Positions 41,323 through 50,594 are shown, counted from the first letter of the stretch. The stretch is 64,000 nt of DNA from a bacterium (GCA_021371935.1 JAJFVF010000019.1:1-64000), one strand, 5' to 3'. Numbers and translations: made by a program. Notes: a model not told the origin generated them from the sequence alone.

Positions 41323-42270
41323 TCAGCTTTTCTTGGTGAACCGCCCCATCTGTTCACTATACGTCTGCTTCATTTTGCCCATCAGGTCTTCGACGGTTAC
41401 TTTGCCCTTTGCCATGGCGGCTTCAAATCGCTGTTTTATTTCTTCATTGGTGAGTTTGCGGCCTGTTCGGTAGTAATATGCTGCTGCATCGCCCACGGCC
41501 CATGTTCCTGCAAAAGCGATAGCGGCCTTAGGAACGATCCCTCCACCCAGCGGTATCATTCCCATGAGTTCCCGTGCGATGGACCTCCATCCGAATGCTG
41601 CACCAAGCACACTCATCAATTCCGGCATCTGTTCTTTATATCCCAATCTTCTATCATATGCGGCTGCGAGCTTGAAGACCATACGGAACTGATTTGCTGT
41701 CAGCACAACCATATCCCCGACCGATTCTGCGACGGAAGCCAGAGGCTGAAGCGGGTTTGGGATCACATTTCCCAGTGAAGTGGATATGACGAAGACGGTG
41801 TTTTCTACACTCACATTTTGTATCACCTGCACGCCCACTTCCGGTCTAAATGCGGGGAATGCTTTTGCAAGAGGCAGGTGAGCGTATTTGAGTGACGGCT
41901 CATGCAGTATATCCATTATTATGGATTCGATATCGCCTCCTGTGGCGAACTCAAATATCCTTTCGGGTGCGAGTGCCGTAATTTTCACTTTACAGTCCGT
42001 CCATTTCAGGATAATATCGCACTTTTTCAGCAGATCATTTGCCGCCGGGTCGATCGGTTCAGGTAGCAATAGCAACACATCTCCGGCTTTGTCATATGCT
42101 GCTGCATCGTCTTTGAGCAGATATGCCACTGCATCCTGGACCACGTTTTGCGAGCCGACGATCCCCAGCTTTACTTCACGCCCGGCTTCCCTTCCCACAT
42201 TTGCCGGGTTAAGCTGCTTAAATGCTTTCCATATCTGCGATACCAGCTTCGTGCTGATTCTGCCCGCCAT
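41323..42270 (-). CDS. DUF697-containing membrane-associated protein
   Basis: A 315-residue protein. The N-terminal half is an alpha/beta domain with LGIVGSQNVVQDAVAYLL, IILKWTDCKVKITAL, resembling a degenerate GTPase-like fold without P-loop. The C-terminal half is DUF697 (SVAESVGDMVVLTANQFRM, then GAAFGWRSIARELMGMIPLG), which contains hydrophobic helices and usually accompanies Era-like GTPases. ATG 42270 is chosen (GGGGTGAACAG site); a TTG five codons upstream is possible. No partner GTPase is adjacent. Role probably at the membrane; unknown. Confidence 0.75.
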   Translation of the reverse strand: MAGRISTKLVSQIWKAFKQLNPANVGREAGREVKLGIVGSQNVVQDAVAYLLKDDAAAYDKAGDVLLLLPEPIDPAANDLLKKCDIILKWTDCKVKITALAPERIFEFATGGDIESIIMDILHEPSLKYAHLPLAKAFPAFRPEVGVQVIQNVSVENTVFVISTSLGNVIPNPLQPLASVAESVGDMVVLTANQFRMVFKLAAAYDRRLGYKEQMPELMSVLGAAFGWRSIARELMGMIPLGGGIVPKAAIAFAGTWAVGDAAAYYYRTGRKLTNEEIKQRFEAAMAKGKVTVEDLMGKMKQTYSEQMGRFTKKS

Positions 42271-42448
42271 CTGTTCACCCCACAATCCGTCTTGTCAAAC
42301 CAGACCGGCTCTGTGTTGAGCCATCAACTCAGCAGGAAATGCTCGACTGCCTGTGCATGAGCATTCTTGAGTGTGTTGAAAATATCCTCCAGCCCATGAC
42401 AGCCGGTCCGAATTAGCGTACCCTGATATTTCGAGATACGAAACTGGA

Positions 42449-43204
42449 TCAGAGATAGGGGAACACTGCTTCTACGATTACAGCAGCAGGGACACGGTTG
42501 TAGATTTCAAGGTGAGGTCTTATTGCCAGAGTTTCGGGAGTCGGTCTGGGTTCAATTATTCTGCGTACAGTAAACCCACGTGCTCCGAGGGCATTTACGT
42601 AGCGTGACAGGGTGCGATGCTTGACTTTCTTCTGTCCGCTCCTGATACTGGATGCGAGTTCGGATGGCCACCAAGTCTCAGTGTAGTAATTGTCGACCGC
42701 TTCATATGATTGCCTGCCTTCGGAGTCTTTGATCCAGCAGGCGTCGGGCATACAAAAGCAGGGGTGGAGCACTGAGAATATGAACCTGCCGCCGAGTTTG
42801 ACCAGTCTGGCAAGTTCTGCGATTGTTCCCGCAAGGTCGTGAGTCATCATCAGTCCCATGTTGCAGACCACATCGTCAAACGTGCTGTCTTCAATCACGG
42901 AAAGGTCTGTCGGCTCGGCCACTGCGTATTTGATTTCTTCTTCTTCTCGCTCATTGATCTCACCGGCGATTCCGATAAGTCTTTCAGAGCTGTCCACGGC
43001 AGTGACATCCGCTCCAAGTGATGCGAGTCTTCTTGAGAGGTAGCCTGCTCCACAAAACAGGTCCAATATCTGCTTACCGTTTGCAGGTCCAATTACGTCG
43101 AGCATCGCGGGTGCGATAATATAGCGCTGAACATCGCCCCCCTGTTCACCGGCGTATGAGGCGATATCTTTTGCAATCTCTTCGTATGTAGCTTCTTGAC
43201 TCAT
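42449..43204 (-). CDS. Class I SAM-dependent methyltransferase
   Basis: A 251-residue methyltransferase with the SAM motif ILDLFCGAGYLSRRL at about 42, the acidic loop TAVDSSERLI, and motif IV-like FDDVVCNMGLMM, followed by FIFSVLHPCF. The C-terminal part has AVDNYYTETWW as in bacterial small-molecule or ubiquinone-type methyltransferases. Substrate unknown. Monocistronic. Confidence 0.9.
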   Translation of the reverse strand: MSQEATYEEIAKDIASYAGEQGGDVQRYIIAPAMLDVIGPANGKQILDLFCGAGYLSRRLASLGADVTAVDSSERLIGIAGEINEREEEEIKYAVAEPTDLSVIEDSTFDDVVCNMGLMMTHDLAGTIAELARLVKLGGRFIFSVLHPCFCMPDACWIKDSEGRQSYEAVDNYYTETWWPSELASSIRSGQKKVKHRTLSRYVNALGARGFTVRRIIEPRPTPETLAIRPHLEIYNRVPAAVIVEAVFPYL

Positions 43205-43273
43205 CTAGAGGATAAACCCATTTCCTCAGATTATAGGAGTTGCGAGTAAGCGGCTAATTTCAGCCAACATACA

Positions 43274-43313
43274 CTTTCTCTCCGTGGGGGAGAGGTTCGA
43301 GGTAAGGGCGCAA
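43274..43313 (+). repeat. Repeat T, copy 2
   Basis: CTCTCC-GTGG-GGGAGAG followed by GTTCGAGGTAAGGGCGCAA; the most diverged T copy, between two minus-strand genes. Confidence 0.72.
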
Positions 43314-43445
43314 CTTCCCATTTATATGCCCCTCCTGATACTGACGTAATTATATTCCATTTTGTTCCGCCAATATCCTCTCATAATAAACGAATTGAGA
43401 AATGAGAAATGGAAAATTGGTAATGAAGTAGTTGGGATGGCAAAA

Positions 43446-43781
43446 TCAGGCTTCGGCTGGTTCACTGATAATTAGCTGATCGCTCAGTCCAAGCAGATCA
43501 AGTATTCTCTTGACCTGTGGGCTGCATTTACGGAACCATAGTCTTCTACCGCATTGCGCGAAGTCTTTTCTGAGGCCAAGTACATACTTGAGAGTTTCAC
43601 TGTCAATAAACGTCACTTCTTCACAATCGATTACATATTTATCGACATTCTCATCCTTTATATTCCTGATGGTCTTTATCAGGTGTGGGGTAGTGGCGAA
43701 ATCCAGTTCCCCTCGCACATAAATGACGACCTGGTCATCCTCGTGCACATCCCACAATGTAAGTCCGTTTATGGCTTCCAT
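43446..43781 (-). CDS. STAS-domain anti-sigma-factor antagonist
   Basis: A 111-residue single STAS domain. The start at 43781 gives MEAINGLTLWDVHEDDQVVIY; upstream in-frame codons lack a ribosome site. The phosphorylation site region VTFIDSETLKYVLGLRK contains the Asp-Ser pair in which the Ser is the usual kinase target. Such proteins sequester an RsbW/SpoIIAB-type anti-sigma kinase when unphosphorylated. No such kinase is in the window; the PP2C phosphatase at 26671 is a candidate partner, but linkage is distant. Confidence 0.85.
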   Translation of the reverse strand: MEAINGLTLWDVHEDDQVVIYVRGELDFATTPHLIKTIRNIKDENVDKYVIDCEEVTFIDSETLKYVLGLRKDFAQCGRRLWFRKCSPQVKRILDLLGLSDQLIISEPAEA

Positions 43782-43929
43782 GCTCACGACCCTTCGCTGA
43801 TTCGTTGAGTATAATGCCGACTTACGATTGCAATACAGCTTATGGCTAAGTGCGTCCGGGAGATCACACCCCGGACGCAAAATGCCGAGATTTAGATATC
43901 AAGTGACCTTGAAACGCAAGGTGCTTACT

Positions 43930-43958
43930 ATAATATCCCAATAATTGTTATTTGTCAA
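43930..43958 (-). promoter_or_regulatory. Strong predicted promoter of the STAS gene
   Basis: On the minus strand, consensus TTGACA (43953-43958), 17-nt spacer, TATTAT (43930-43935). It gives a leader of about 140 nt before the start at 43781. Confidence 0.7.
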
Positions 43959-44018
43959 CCCTGAATGTAATATTTTTTGTTAATGATGTATAATTTAGCG
44001 CATGTGGATAGCCAAATA

Positions 44019-45503
44019 CTACTCATCGCTGTCTATGAAAGCCTGCGCCACAATTTCTTTTGGTAAAGGTTTGGTAATTGCGCTTACAATCGGAACAACT
44101 ATAAACGGAAGTATAATCGCAAGCGCTCCAGCGATAGGCACGAAGTCCTTGCCTTTAATAATAAACAATCCGACCGATATGACCAGCCCCACAATCAATC
44201 CTGCAAATGCTCCGGCGCGTGTGGTCTTTTTCCAATACAGTCCATAGAGATAAGGAGCCGCGAACGAACCTGCCAGTGCTCCCCACGAGATCACCATCAA
44301 ATTGACAATAGTGGCCGGCTTCTTGAGCGCTATAAAGAGTGAAGCGGCCACAAACACTCCGCACAGAACTCTCATCCACGTCATGACTGCCCGTTTCGAT
44401 GCATTGGGGTTGATAATGCCATTATAGAGGTCCATTGCAATCGCTGAGCTTGATACCAGGACCAATGACGACAATGACGACATCGACGCCGAGAATACCA
44501 GGATCAGTATTACCAGGAATATTGATGGGGGGGTATGGTTGGTTATAAACGCCGGTATCAATTGGTCAAGGTGCTTGCTTGCAACAATCTGTGCCATCTC
44601 AGTGCCCGGCGTTGCGAACAGGTGGGTCAGCGCGCCGGTATAGTATGCGCCGAACGACATCAGTATCGAGAAGATAGTACATACGATCATCGCGCTTTTG
44701 ATATAGTCCTTGCTTTTGATCGAGTAGAACTTCTGCACCATCTGAGGCATACCCCATGGCCCGAAGCTGGTCACTATCACCAGCGCCAACAGAGTCACCC
44801 ATCCCGGAAAACCTGCTTTCATTCCCAGCAGTGCCGGTGAATGTTCAGGTTTCAGGAGTTCGTGTGTTGCGCTTCCGAACCCACCCACCTGCGATGCCAG
44901 GAAGTAGACCATTATCACGACTCCGAAGAGTTCGACGATACCTCTGATGAGGTCGGTGATTGTGAGTGCGAAGTATCCGCCCATAATCAGGTAGATTCCG
45001 GTGAGCGCCGCCAGGAACCCCAGCGCATATTCATATGGTATATTCAGGACCTTCTCAAAAAGGTAACTCAGCCCTGTGTAGACCGATGCCGAGTACGGCA
45101 CCAGGAACACGAATATAATAAGGGCAGCGGCGATTTTCATCGGCTTGCATGCAAATCTTGCCGCCAGGAAGTCAGGCATCGTCATGGAGTTGAGCCTTGC
45201 AGTCATAGTTCTCGTCTTCGAGGCCAGTATCCACCATGCCAACAGGCTTCCGACTATGGAGTTTCCCAAGACGATCCACATTGTATGGATGCCAAAGCCC
45301 CATCCCAGGCTGCCTGCATATCCGATGAAGAGTACTGCGGAGAAATACGTTGTTCCGTAGGCGAACGCCGACATCCAAGGTCCGATTGACCTGCCGCCCA
45401 GGAAGAAGTCTCCAACGCTTTTGGTCTTGCGCATCGCCCACAGTCCAACTCCCAGCATAGCGAGCACATAGACAACAACAATAATAATACCAACAGAACC
45501 CAC
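44019..45503 (-). CDS. Sodium/solute symporter (SSS family)
   Basis: A 494-residue membrane transporter with about 13 helices. Characteristic segments: DFFLGGRSIGPWMSAFAYG near the N-terminus, GIYLIMGGYFALTITDLIRG and LVLVSSSAIAMDLYN, the last being the region of Na+-binding serines. A GTG at 45501-45503 with GGAGG 8 bases upstream is the best start; an upstream ATG at 45545 would add a cysteine-rich 14-residue head with no ribosome site. Substrate could be proline, pantothenate, acetate or sugars; not decided. It is divergent from the UPF0182 gene. Confidence 0.9.
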   Translation of the reverse strand: MGSVGIIIVVVYVLAMLGVGLWAMRKTKSVGDFFLGGRSIGPWMSAFAYGTTYFSAVLFIGYAGSLGWGFGIHTMWIVLGNSIVGSLLAWWILASKTRTMTARLNSMTMPDFLAARFACKPMKIAAALIIFVFLVPYSASVYTGLSYLFEKVLNIPYEYALGFLAALTGIYLIMGGYFALTITDLIRGIVELFGVVIMVYFLASQVGGFGSATHELLKPEHSPALLGMKAGFPGWVTLLALVIVTSFGPWGMPQMVQKFYSIKSKDYIKSAMIVCTIFSILMSFGAYYTGALTHLFATPGTEMAQIVASKHLDQLIPAFITNHTPPSIFLVILILVFSASMSSLSSLVLVSSSAIAMDLYNGIINPNASKRAVMTWMRVLCGVFVAASLFIALKKPATIVNLMVISWGALAGSFAAPYLYGLYWKKTTRAGAFAGLIVGLVISVGLFIIKGKDFVPIAGALAIILPFIVVPIVSAITKPLPKEIVAQAFIDSDE

Positions 45504-45604
45504 TCTCTTGCCTCCTCGCAATTTTCTGCATTTGCTGCAATGCATTGCTTAATATTCACTCAGAATATCATAACTGCAGGGCTTACGCAACATTCTGCTT
45601 CCTT

Positions 45605-45633
45605 GCTCTATGTTTGGGTAAATGGTATAATCC
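45605..45633 (+). promoter_or_regulatory. Predicted promoter of the UPF0182 gene
   Basis: TTGCTC (45605-45610), 17-nt spacer, perfect TATAAT (45628-45633), 43 bases before the ATG. Confidence 0.6.
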
Positions 45634-45676
45634 CGGCGTGGCTTCGGCTGATTGATTTTTCGGAGGATTTACGACT

Positions 45677-48478
45677 ATGAGCAGACTGAAAACATATTTC
45701 TGGCCTATAGTGATTGCAATAATAGCGCTACTGCTTATATTTGGTGGTGCGCTGGTCGGCATGTATACCGATTGGCTCTGGTTCAAGGACTTGGGCTATG
45801 GCGATGTTTTCACCAAGATACTTGGCATAAAAGTCTTGCTTGGTGCCGTGATGGGTCTGCTTTTCTTTACCATTATATACGGCAACCTCTGGTATGCCCG
45901 TCGGATTGCTCCGCCTCCGTCACCGATGGGCATCGAGCAGCAGCTTCTTGAGCGACTCGGCAGGCTTGCCCGGCGCGGCATAGGTCTGGTGATATTTCTG
46001 GGCAGCATAGTCATATCTATCCTTGTCGGTCTTGAGGCTGCCACACACTGGGAGCAGTGGCTCAAATATATCCACTCTAGCCCGTTTGGTGTCAATGATC
46101 CCCGATTCGGCCTGGACATAGGCTTTTATGTCTTCAAGCTGCCTTTCCTTAATTATATATACAACTGGCTCTTTGTCGCTCTTGCTATATCTACAATCGC
46201 TGCCATAGCGCTGCATTATGCTGATGAAGCGATAGGGATCGTCGGCGACGGCGTCCAGTTCTCGCCTGGAGTCAAGGCGCACGTTGGGGTATTAATCGCT
46301 CTGATGTTTTTCCTAAAGGCCTGGGGCTATCGTCTTGGCATGTATCAACTCGTTTTGGGCAGGGGGAGCCTGTTCGATGGAGCCGGCTACACCGACATCC
46401 ATGCCAGGATACCGGCGTTTTGGATACTGCTGGTCACCGCGATAATAGGCGGGCTGCTGGTCTTGTATAATATACGCAAGCGCGGCCTTGGATTTGCCGC
46501 GGTCGGGTTGGGGCTGGTAATCGGTGTATCCATACTTGTGGGCACAGTATATCCCGAGGTTCTGGAACGGCTTGTCGTCAAGCCGAACCAGCTCGAGAAA
46601 GAGATGCCGTATATCAAGCGCGCAATCAAAGCGACACAGGTCGCCTATGGCCTCGATCAGATAGCCGCAAGGCCGTTTGCAGCCGACACATCTCTGACTG
46701 CGGCGCAGATCGAGGCGAACGATACCACCATACAAAACGTCCGTCTCTGGGACCAGGACCATCTGCAGAGCGCATACAATCAGATTCAGACCCTTCAGCA
46801 GTATTACCACTTCAAGGATGTCGATGTAGACCGCTACTGGCTGACGGACAAGAGCACCGGCCAGAGGAGCTACAGACAGGTATGGCTTTCCGCGCGGGAA
46901 CTTGATCAGGACACCCTGCCGGTCAACTCTCAGACCTGGATCAATCTGCATCTGCAATATACTCACGGCTATGGCTTTTGTATGAGCCCGGTAAACGAGG
47001 TCAGCAACGAGGGTCTGCCGGACTTTTTCGTATATGACATACCGCCCAAGACCACTGTCGATCTTTCTTTGCAAAGGATGGGTGTCTATTTCGGCGAGAT
47101 GACCCAGGACTACGTCTTTGTCGATACCAGCGCGAAAGAGTTCGATTATCCCACAGGAGCCGGGACAAAAGAGGCTTCCTATCAAGGCAAGGGTGGGGTA
47201 GGCATAGGAGGGTTCTGGAGAAAGATTCTCTTTGCCCTGCGCTTCCAAGATTTGAATATTCTGCTCAACGAGAACTTAAAGTCCAAGAGCAGCATACTCT
47301 ACAATAGAGATGTAAAGGACCGTGTCAGGACGATATATTCGTTCCTGCAGTTCGATCAGGATCCATATCTGGTGACTGTAAACGGCAGACTCTACTGGAT
47401 GTGGGACGGCTACACAACCACCGACGCCTATCCGTATTCTCAGCATACGCCGTTGGATATGTCGGATTTCAATTACATCAGGAATTCGGTAAAGGTTGTT
47501 GTGGATGCATATACGGGCAGAGTCGACGCTTATGTCATCGACAAGCCTCTCGACGACCCGATAATCAAAACCTATCGGGCGATGTTCCCATCCGCATTCA
47601 AGCCGATATCGAAGATGCCTGCCGACCTGCGCGATCATATCCGATATCCCGAGGATTTCTTCCGCATCCAGACGGATATCTACGAGCGCTATCATCAGAC
47701 CGACCCGACAGTTTTCTATAACAACAGCGATTCCTGGGAGGTTGCAAGCCAGGCCGACCTCACCGGCGGCACCGATGGCGAGTCGAGTCCGATGGAGCCA
47801 TATTATGTAATAATGAAGCTCCCGAACGGCAAGAGTGAGGAGTTCATATTGATGACTCCATTTATTCGCGCGGGCAAGTTCAACATGGTTGCATGGATGT
47901 GCGCCAAGTGTGATGCTGCGGATTATGGTCGATTGGTGCTCTATCAGTTCCCGAGGGACAAGAATGTCTACGGCCCACAGCAGGTGGCGGCGCGAGCGCG
48001 TCAGGACACGGTAATCTCGCAGCAGATCACTCTCTGGAGCCAACAGGGCTCACAAGTGAGCAGTGGGAATCTGCTTGTAGTGCCCATCGATACTTCGCTG
48101 ATGTATGTAATGCCTGTGTATCTAGAGTCAACCAGCACCAAGATACCTGAGCTTAAGCGGGTAATAGTGGCCCTTGGCAACAGAGTCTCGATGCAACCGA
48201 CACTAGCTGAGGCACTATCCGATGTTGTCGGCGAGCAGGTTTCTCAGCCCACTCCCACCGCAAAACCTGTCCCGACAGGTAAGCCTGCAGCGGGCAAGCC
48301 ATCGCCTGCAGTTTCCGGAGCAGCGGCAAATGAAGAAGTAAAGCGTCTGATAGACCAGGCCGTCACGCAATATAAAGCTGCCCAGGAAGCCCAAAAGCGC
48401 GGTGACTGGAGTGAGTATGGTGTCCAGGTCAAGGCTCTGGAGAAGACTCTCAGCGAGCTAAAGGCTAAATCGAAATAA
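45677..48478 (+). CDS. UPF0182-family large membrane protein
   Basis: A 933-residue protein of the UPF0182 (COG1615) family. Seven or so N-terminal membrane helices (about 1-310) include the family hallmark YTDWLWFKDLGYGDVF and SSPFGVNDPRFGLDIGFYVF. A large extracytoplasmic domain (about 310-850) has GYGFCMSPVNEVSNEGLPDFF and LYWMWDGYTTTDAYPYS, also family-typical. A Pro/Lys-rich linker and a helical tail with QAVTQYKAAQEAQKRGDW finish it. GGAGGATTTACGACT precedes the ATG. Function is unknown in any organism I can name. Confidence 0.95.
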   Translation: MSRLKTYFWPIVIAIIALLLIFGGALVGMYTDWLWFKDLGYGDVFTKILGIKVLLGAVMGLLFFTIIYGNLWYARRIAPPPSPMGIEQQLLERLGRLARRGIGLVIFLGSIVISILVGLEAATHWEQWLKYIHSSPFGVNDPRFGLDIGFYVFKLPFLNYIYNWLFVALAISTIAAIALHYADEAIGIVGDGVQFSPGVKAHVGVLIALMFFLKAWGYRLGMYQLVLGRGSLFDGAGYTDIHARIPAFWILLVTAIIGGLLVLYNIRKRGLGFAAVGLGLVIGVSILVGTVYPEVLERLVVKPNQLEKEMPYIKRAIKATQVAYGLDQIAARPFAADTSLTAAQIEANDTTIQNVRLWDQDHLQSAYNQIQTLQQYYHFKDVDVDRYWLTDKSTGQRSYRQVWLSARELDQDTLPVNSQTWINLHLQYTHGYGFCMSPVNEVSNEGLPDFFVYDIPPKTTVDLSLQRMGVYFGEMTQDYVFVDTSAKEFDYPTGAGTKEASYQGKGGVGIGGFWRKILFALRFQDLNILLNENLKSKSSILYNRDVKDRVRTIYSFLQFDQDPYLVTVNGRLYWMWDGYTTTDAYPYSQHTPLDMSDFNYIRNSVKVVVDAYTGRVDAYVIDKPLDDPIIKTYRAMFPSAFKPISKMPADLRDHIRYPEDFFRIQTDIYERYHQTDPTVFYNNSDSWEVASQADLTGGTDGESSPMEPYYVIMKLPNGKSEEFILMTPFIRAGKFNMVAWMCAKCDAADYGRLVLYQFPRDKNVYGPQQVAARARQDTVISQQITLWSQQGSQVSSGNLLVVPIDTSLMYVMPVYLESTSTKIPELKRVIVALGNRVSMQPTLAEALSDVVGEQVSQPTPTAKPVPTGKPAAGKPSPAVSGAAANEEVKRLIDQAVTQYKAAQEAQKRGDWSEYGVQVKALEKTLSELKAKSK

Positions 48479-48481
48479 TAG

Positions 48482-48517
48482 TTGTGAGTCTATGAGTTTT
48501 GGGTTGTGAGTTGAGAC
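48482..48517 (+). repeat. Heptamer array, TTGTGAG-type
   Basis: TTGTGAG, TCTATGAG (one 8-nt slip), TTTTGGG, TTGTGAG, TTGAGAC; begins 3 bases after the UPF0182 stop. Confidence 0.7.
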
Positions 48518-48526
48518 ATGCCTGTT

Positions 48527-48562
48527 CCCTCTCCTGGGGGAGAGGGCTAGGGTGAGGGCGCC
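48527..48562 (+). repeat. Repeat T, copy 3
   Basis: CCCTCTCC-TGG-GGGAGAGGG followed by CTAGGGTGAGGGCGC; nearly identical to 34874-34910. Confidence 0.82.
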
Positions 48563-48583
48563 CATGATTTAGTATTGAGTATA

Positions 48584-48632
48584 TTGTATTGATTATTTGC
48601 CTATGTGCACGGTAATGCTGGCCTAATTCCCT
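48584..48632 (+). repeat. 49-nt spacer repeat, copy 2
   Basis: Matches 34829-34877. At 34829 the repeat precedes T; here it follows T, so the two elements moved as separate units. Confidence 0.8.
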
Positions 48633-48646
48633 GGGTGTCCAACTAT

Positions 48647-48730
48647 GTCATTCCCGACCTGATCGGGAATCCAGAAAGTTGCACTGCAATATAGCTTAGG
48701 CGTCTGGATTTCCGCTTTCGCGGAAATGAC
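48647..48730 (+). mobile_element. 84-bp MITE-like element with long terminal inverted repeats
   Basis: The left end GTCATTCCCGACCTGATCGG (48647 on) and the right end, ending GCGGAAATGAC at 48730, are imperfect inverted repeats of about 27 bp, each itself a small palindrome (TCCCGA/TCGGGA; TTTCCGC/GCGGAAA). No coding capacity and no transposase in the window. Elements of this sequence type are widespread in bacterial spacers. Confidence 0.7.
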
Positions 48731-49009
48731 AAGACATAGCACATTGGTTGCTGATCGTCCGAGGTATTCTTGCCTCGGACGTACTTTTGGGCAGCTTTCC
48801 TGTCCTGTAATTCTCCTGCTCGTTCACGATTCCAACGTATCTCTCTGCACTTCCAACCATGGTCTCTGCAGCAATTTTTCACAATCCACACTCATTTTCC
48901 AAGCTCGAATCCGTCATGCGAACAGATGTTCGTCACAAACTCGGTGCGCCTAGTGCACGCTCAAACCGCTAGTTAACGAAAAAATGTCCAGAAATTTTCT
49001 TACAAGGTC

Positions 49010-49038
49010 TTGACAAACACCATGTCTGCTGGTAAACT
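49010..49038 (+). promoter_or_regulatory. Strong predicted promoter of the dcw cluster
   Basis: Perfect TTGACA (49010-49015), 17-nt spacer, TAAACT (49033-49038). The leader to mraZ is about 120 nt and contains TGGGG at 49069 and TTGGGG-n4-GGTGGAG near 49120, reminiscent of MraZ-binding repeats, but spacing is irregular so autoregulation is only a suggestion. Confidence 0.75.
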
Positions 49039-49165
49039 CTCTACTATCTGATCGGTTGGTGACTTCATGGAATATTGATGGGGTAAACAACCAGTATAAT
49101 GGCGATATCTGATTGTTGATTGGGGTTTTGGTGGAGACAAGTCAGAGTCGCGCTGGAGACTACGC

Positions 49166-49666
49166 ATGTTCGGTGGGTCATATACACACTCTCTGGACTC
49201 GGCGGGCAGGTTTGTAATGCCCAAAAAGTTTCGTTATGAACTCGGTGAAGAGTTCATCATAACGAAGGGTTTGGGCTGCCTGTGCGTGTTTCCGGTTGAG
49301 TGGAAAACCCAGCTCGAGGAGCAGCTCAACAGCTTCGGCGGGCCGCTCGAATTGCTTTTGAACCCGCATGTCACGCGGCTCCATCGTCATTTCTTTGGCG
49401 AGATGGTCACCACGGGTGCAGACAGTCAGTTCAGGGTCCAGCTCACACCCGAGCATCGCCGATATGCCGGCATCACCGATGATGTGGTTGTGTATGGGCG
49501 CGGGAAATGCGTAGAGCTTTGGTCTCCGCAGGAACTAGAGAAATATCAAAACGAAAACGACAGCGTAGCTGAATTAATATCCTCCGGCGCGGCGCTTTTG
49601 GGAGCGTTCGGCGATACCGGAGCGGGGGCGCAGGATGCCGGAGTATCACAAACCGGTCCTGGTTAA
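49166..49666 (+). CDS. mraZ: Transcriptional regulator MraZ
   Basis: A 166-residue MraZ, a ring-forming DNA-binding protein that regulates the dcw operon in other bacteria. Both AbrB-like halves are present: FGGSYTHSLDSAGRFVMPKKF with GLGCLCVFP, and RFFGEMVTT-type sequence (HRHFFGEMV) with VQLTPEHRRYAGI. It is about 20 residues longer than usual because of a Ser/Gly/Ala-rich tail that overlaps rsmH by 32 bases. First gene of the cluster. The ATG is the only sensible start. Confidence 0.95.
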   Translation: MFGGSYTHSLDSAGRFVMPKKFRYELGEEFIITKGLGCLCVFPVEWKTQLEEQLNSFGGPLELLLNPHVTRLHRHFFGEMVTTGADSQFRVQLTPEHRRYAGITDDVVVYGRGKCVELWSPQELEKYQNENDSVAELISSGAALLGAFGDTGAGAQDAGVSQTGPG

Positions 49667-50579
49667 CGAGATCATAACGCTGCTCGACCCACGGGAGGGC
49701 GGCGTTTTTCTTGATGCGACTCTGGGTGGGGGCGGCCACTCGGCGGCGATCCTTGAGAAAATCGGCAGGACAGGCATTTTAGTAGGGATCGACCGCGATC
49801 CGGAAGCGCTTGAATATTCCGGTGAACGCCTCACAAGCTATGGCGAAAGCGTCAAGCTGGTGCGCGGCAATTTCCGCGATATCAGCTCCATTCTCGAGTC
49901 ATTGGGCATTCGAGAGCTGGACGGCGCACTTTTCGACCTTGGGGTCTCCTCGCATCAGCTTGATGCTCAGAGGGGCTTCAGCTTTTCCAGAGATGAGCAG
50001 TTGGACATGCGCATGTCGCGCCTGGAGGACACTCCGACCGCTGCGGACATTGTCAACTCATACAGTGAGATCAATCTAGCCGATCTTATATGGCGATATG
50101 GTGAGGAACGGTATTCAAGACGAATAGCCAGGGCGATAGTTGCCCGGCGTCAGAAGGAGCCGATCACACGGACAGCCGAGCTTGCGGAGATTGTAGCGGC
50201 GGCCATACCGGCCAAAAACAGGTGGCAGCAGGACATACATCCGGCGACTCGCACTTTTCAGGCTATCAGAATAGTCGTGAACCATGAGTTGGAAGCGGTG
50301 GAGCAGGGCGTTCCCGCCGCAATAGAGGCTTTGAAAATCTGTGGGCGCGTGGGCGTGATATCGTTCCACAGCCTGGAAGACAGGATTGTAAAGGACACAT
50401 TTCGGCGCTATTCGGGGCACTGCACTTGCCCGCCGAGGCTTCCGGGATGTGTATGCGGAGCCAGGGAGATTATCAAAGTAATAACAAGGAAGCCGATAAC
50501 TCCCGGCGCCGACGAAGTAAAGGAGAATCCACGCAGCCGCAGCGCGAGACTGCGGGTGGGAGAGCGGATTGCGGTATGA
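49635..50579 (+). CDS. rsmH: 16S rRNA (cytosine1402-N4)-methyltransferase RsmH
   Basis: A 314-residue RsmH (MraW). The SAM motif DATLGGGGHSAAILE lies at about 29, then the hallmark FDLGVSSHQLD at about 97, the inserted helical domain, and the C-terminal CRVGVISFHSLEDRIVK-type segment (GRVGVISFHSLEDRIVK) with NPRSRSARLRVGER at the end. It starts inside the mraZ tail, which couples the two genes. Confidence 0.96.
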   Translation: MPEYHKPVLVNEIITLLDPREGGVFLDATLGGGGHSAAILEKIGRTGILVGIDRDPEALEYSGERLTSYGESVKLVRGNFRDISSILESLGIRELDGALFDLGVSSHQLDAQRGFSFSRDEQLDMRMSRLEDTPTAADIVNSYSEINLADLIWRYGEERYSRRIARAIVARRQKEPITRTAELAEIVAAAIPAKNRWQQDIHPATRTFQAIRIVVNHELEAVEQGVPAAIEALKICGRVGVISFHSLEDRIVKDTFRRYSGHCTCPPRLPGCVCGAREIIKVITRKPITPGADEVKENPRSRSARLRVGERIAV

Positions 50580-50594
50580 AGCAAGAGGTTATCC

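Larger units (their letters stand above)
48479..49009 (+). other. Gene-free spacer rich in repeats
   Basis: About 530 bases without a credible gene. In order it holds a heptamer array (48482-48517), repeat T (48527-48562), the 49-nt repeat (48584-48632) and an 84-bp MITE-like palindrome (48647-48730). The remaining 280 bases contain a hairpin GTCCGAGGTATTCTTGCCTCGGAC near 48756, read here as GTCCGAGG-n8-CCTCGGAC, and otherwise nothing I recognise. Confidence 0.6.

Noticed and set aside
44535-45389. Long plus-strand open frames opposite the sodium/solute symporter
   Set aside because: The minus-strand frame encodes a complete transporter; the plus-strand translations are rich in Cys/Arg/His and match nothing.
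48647-48730. An insertion sequence
   Set aside because: It has inverted ends but no coding capacity; no transposase was found anywhere in the window, so only a MITE-like label is used.
49039-49165. MraZ-box operator array before mraZ
   Set aside because: TGGGG-like words occur but not with regular 10-nt spacing, so this is left as a remark in the promoter entry.
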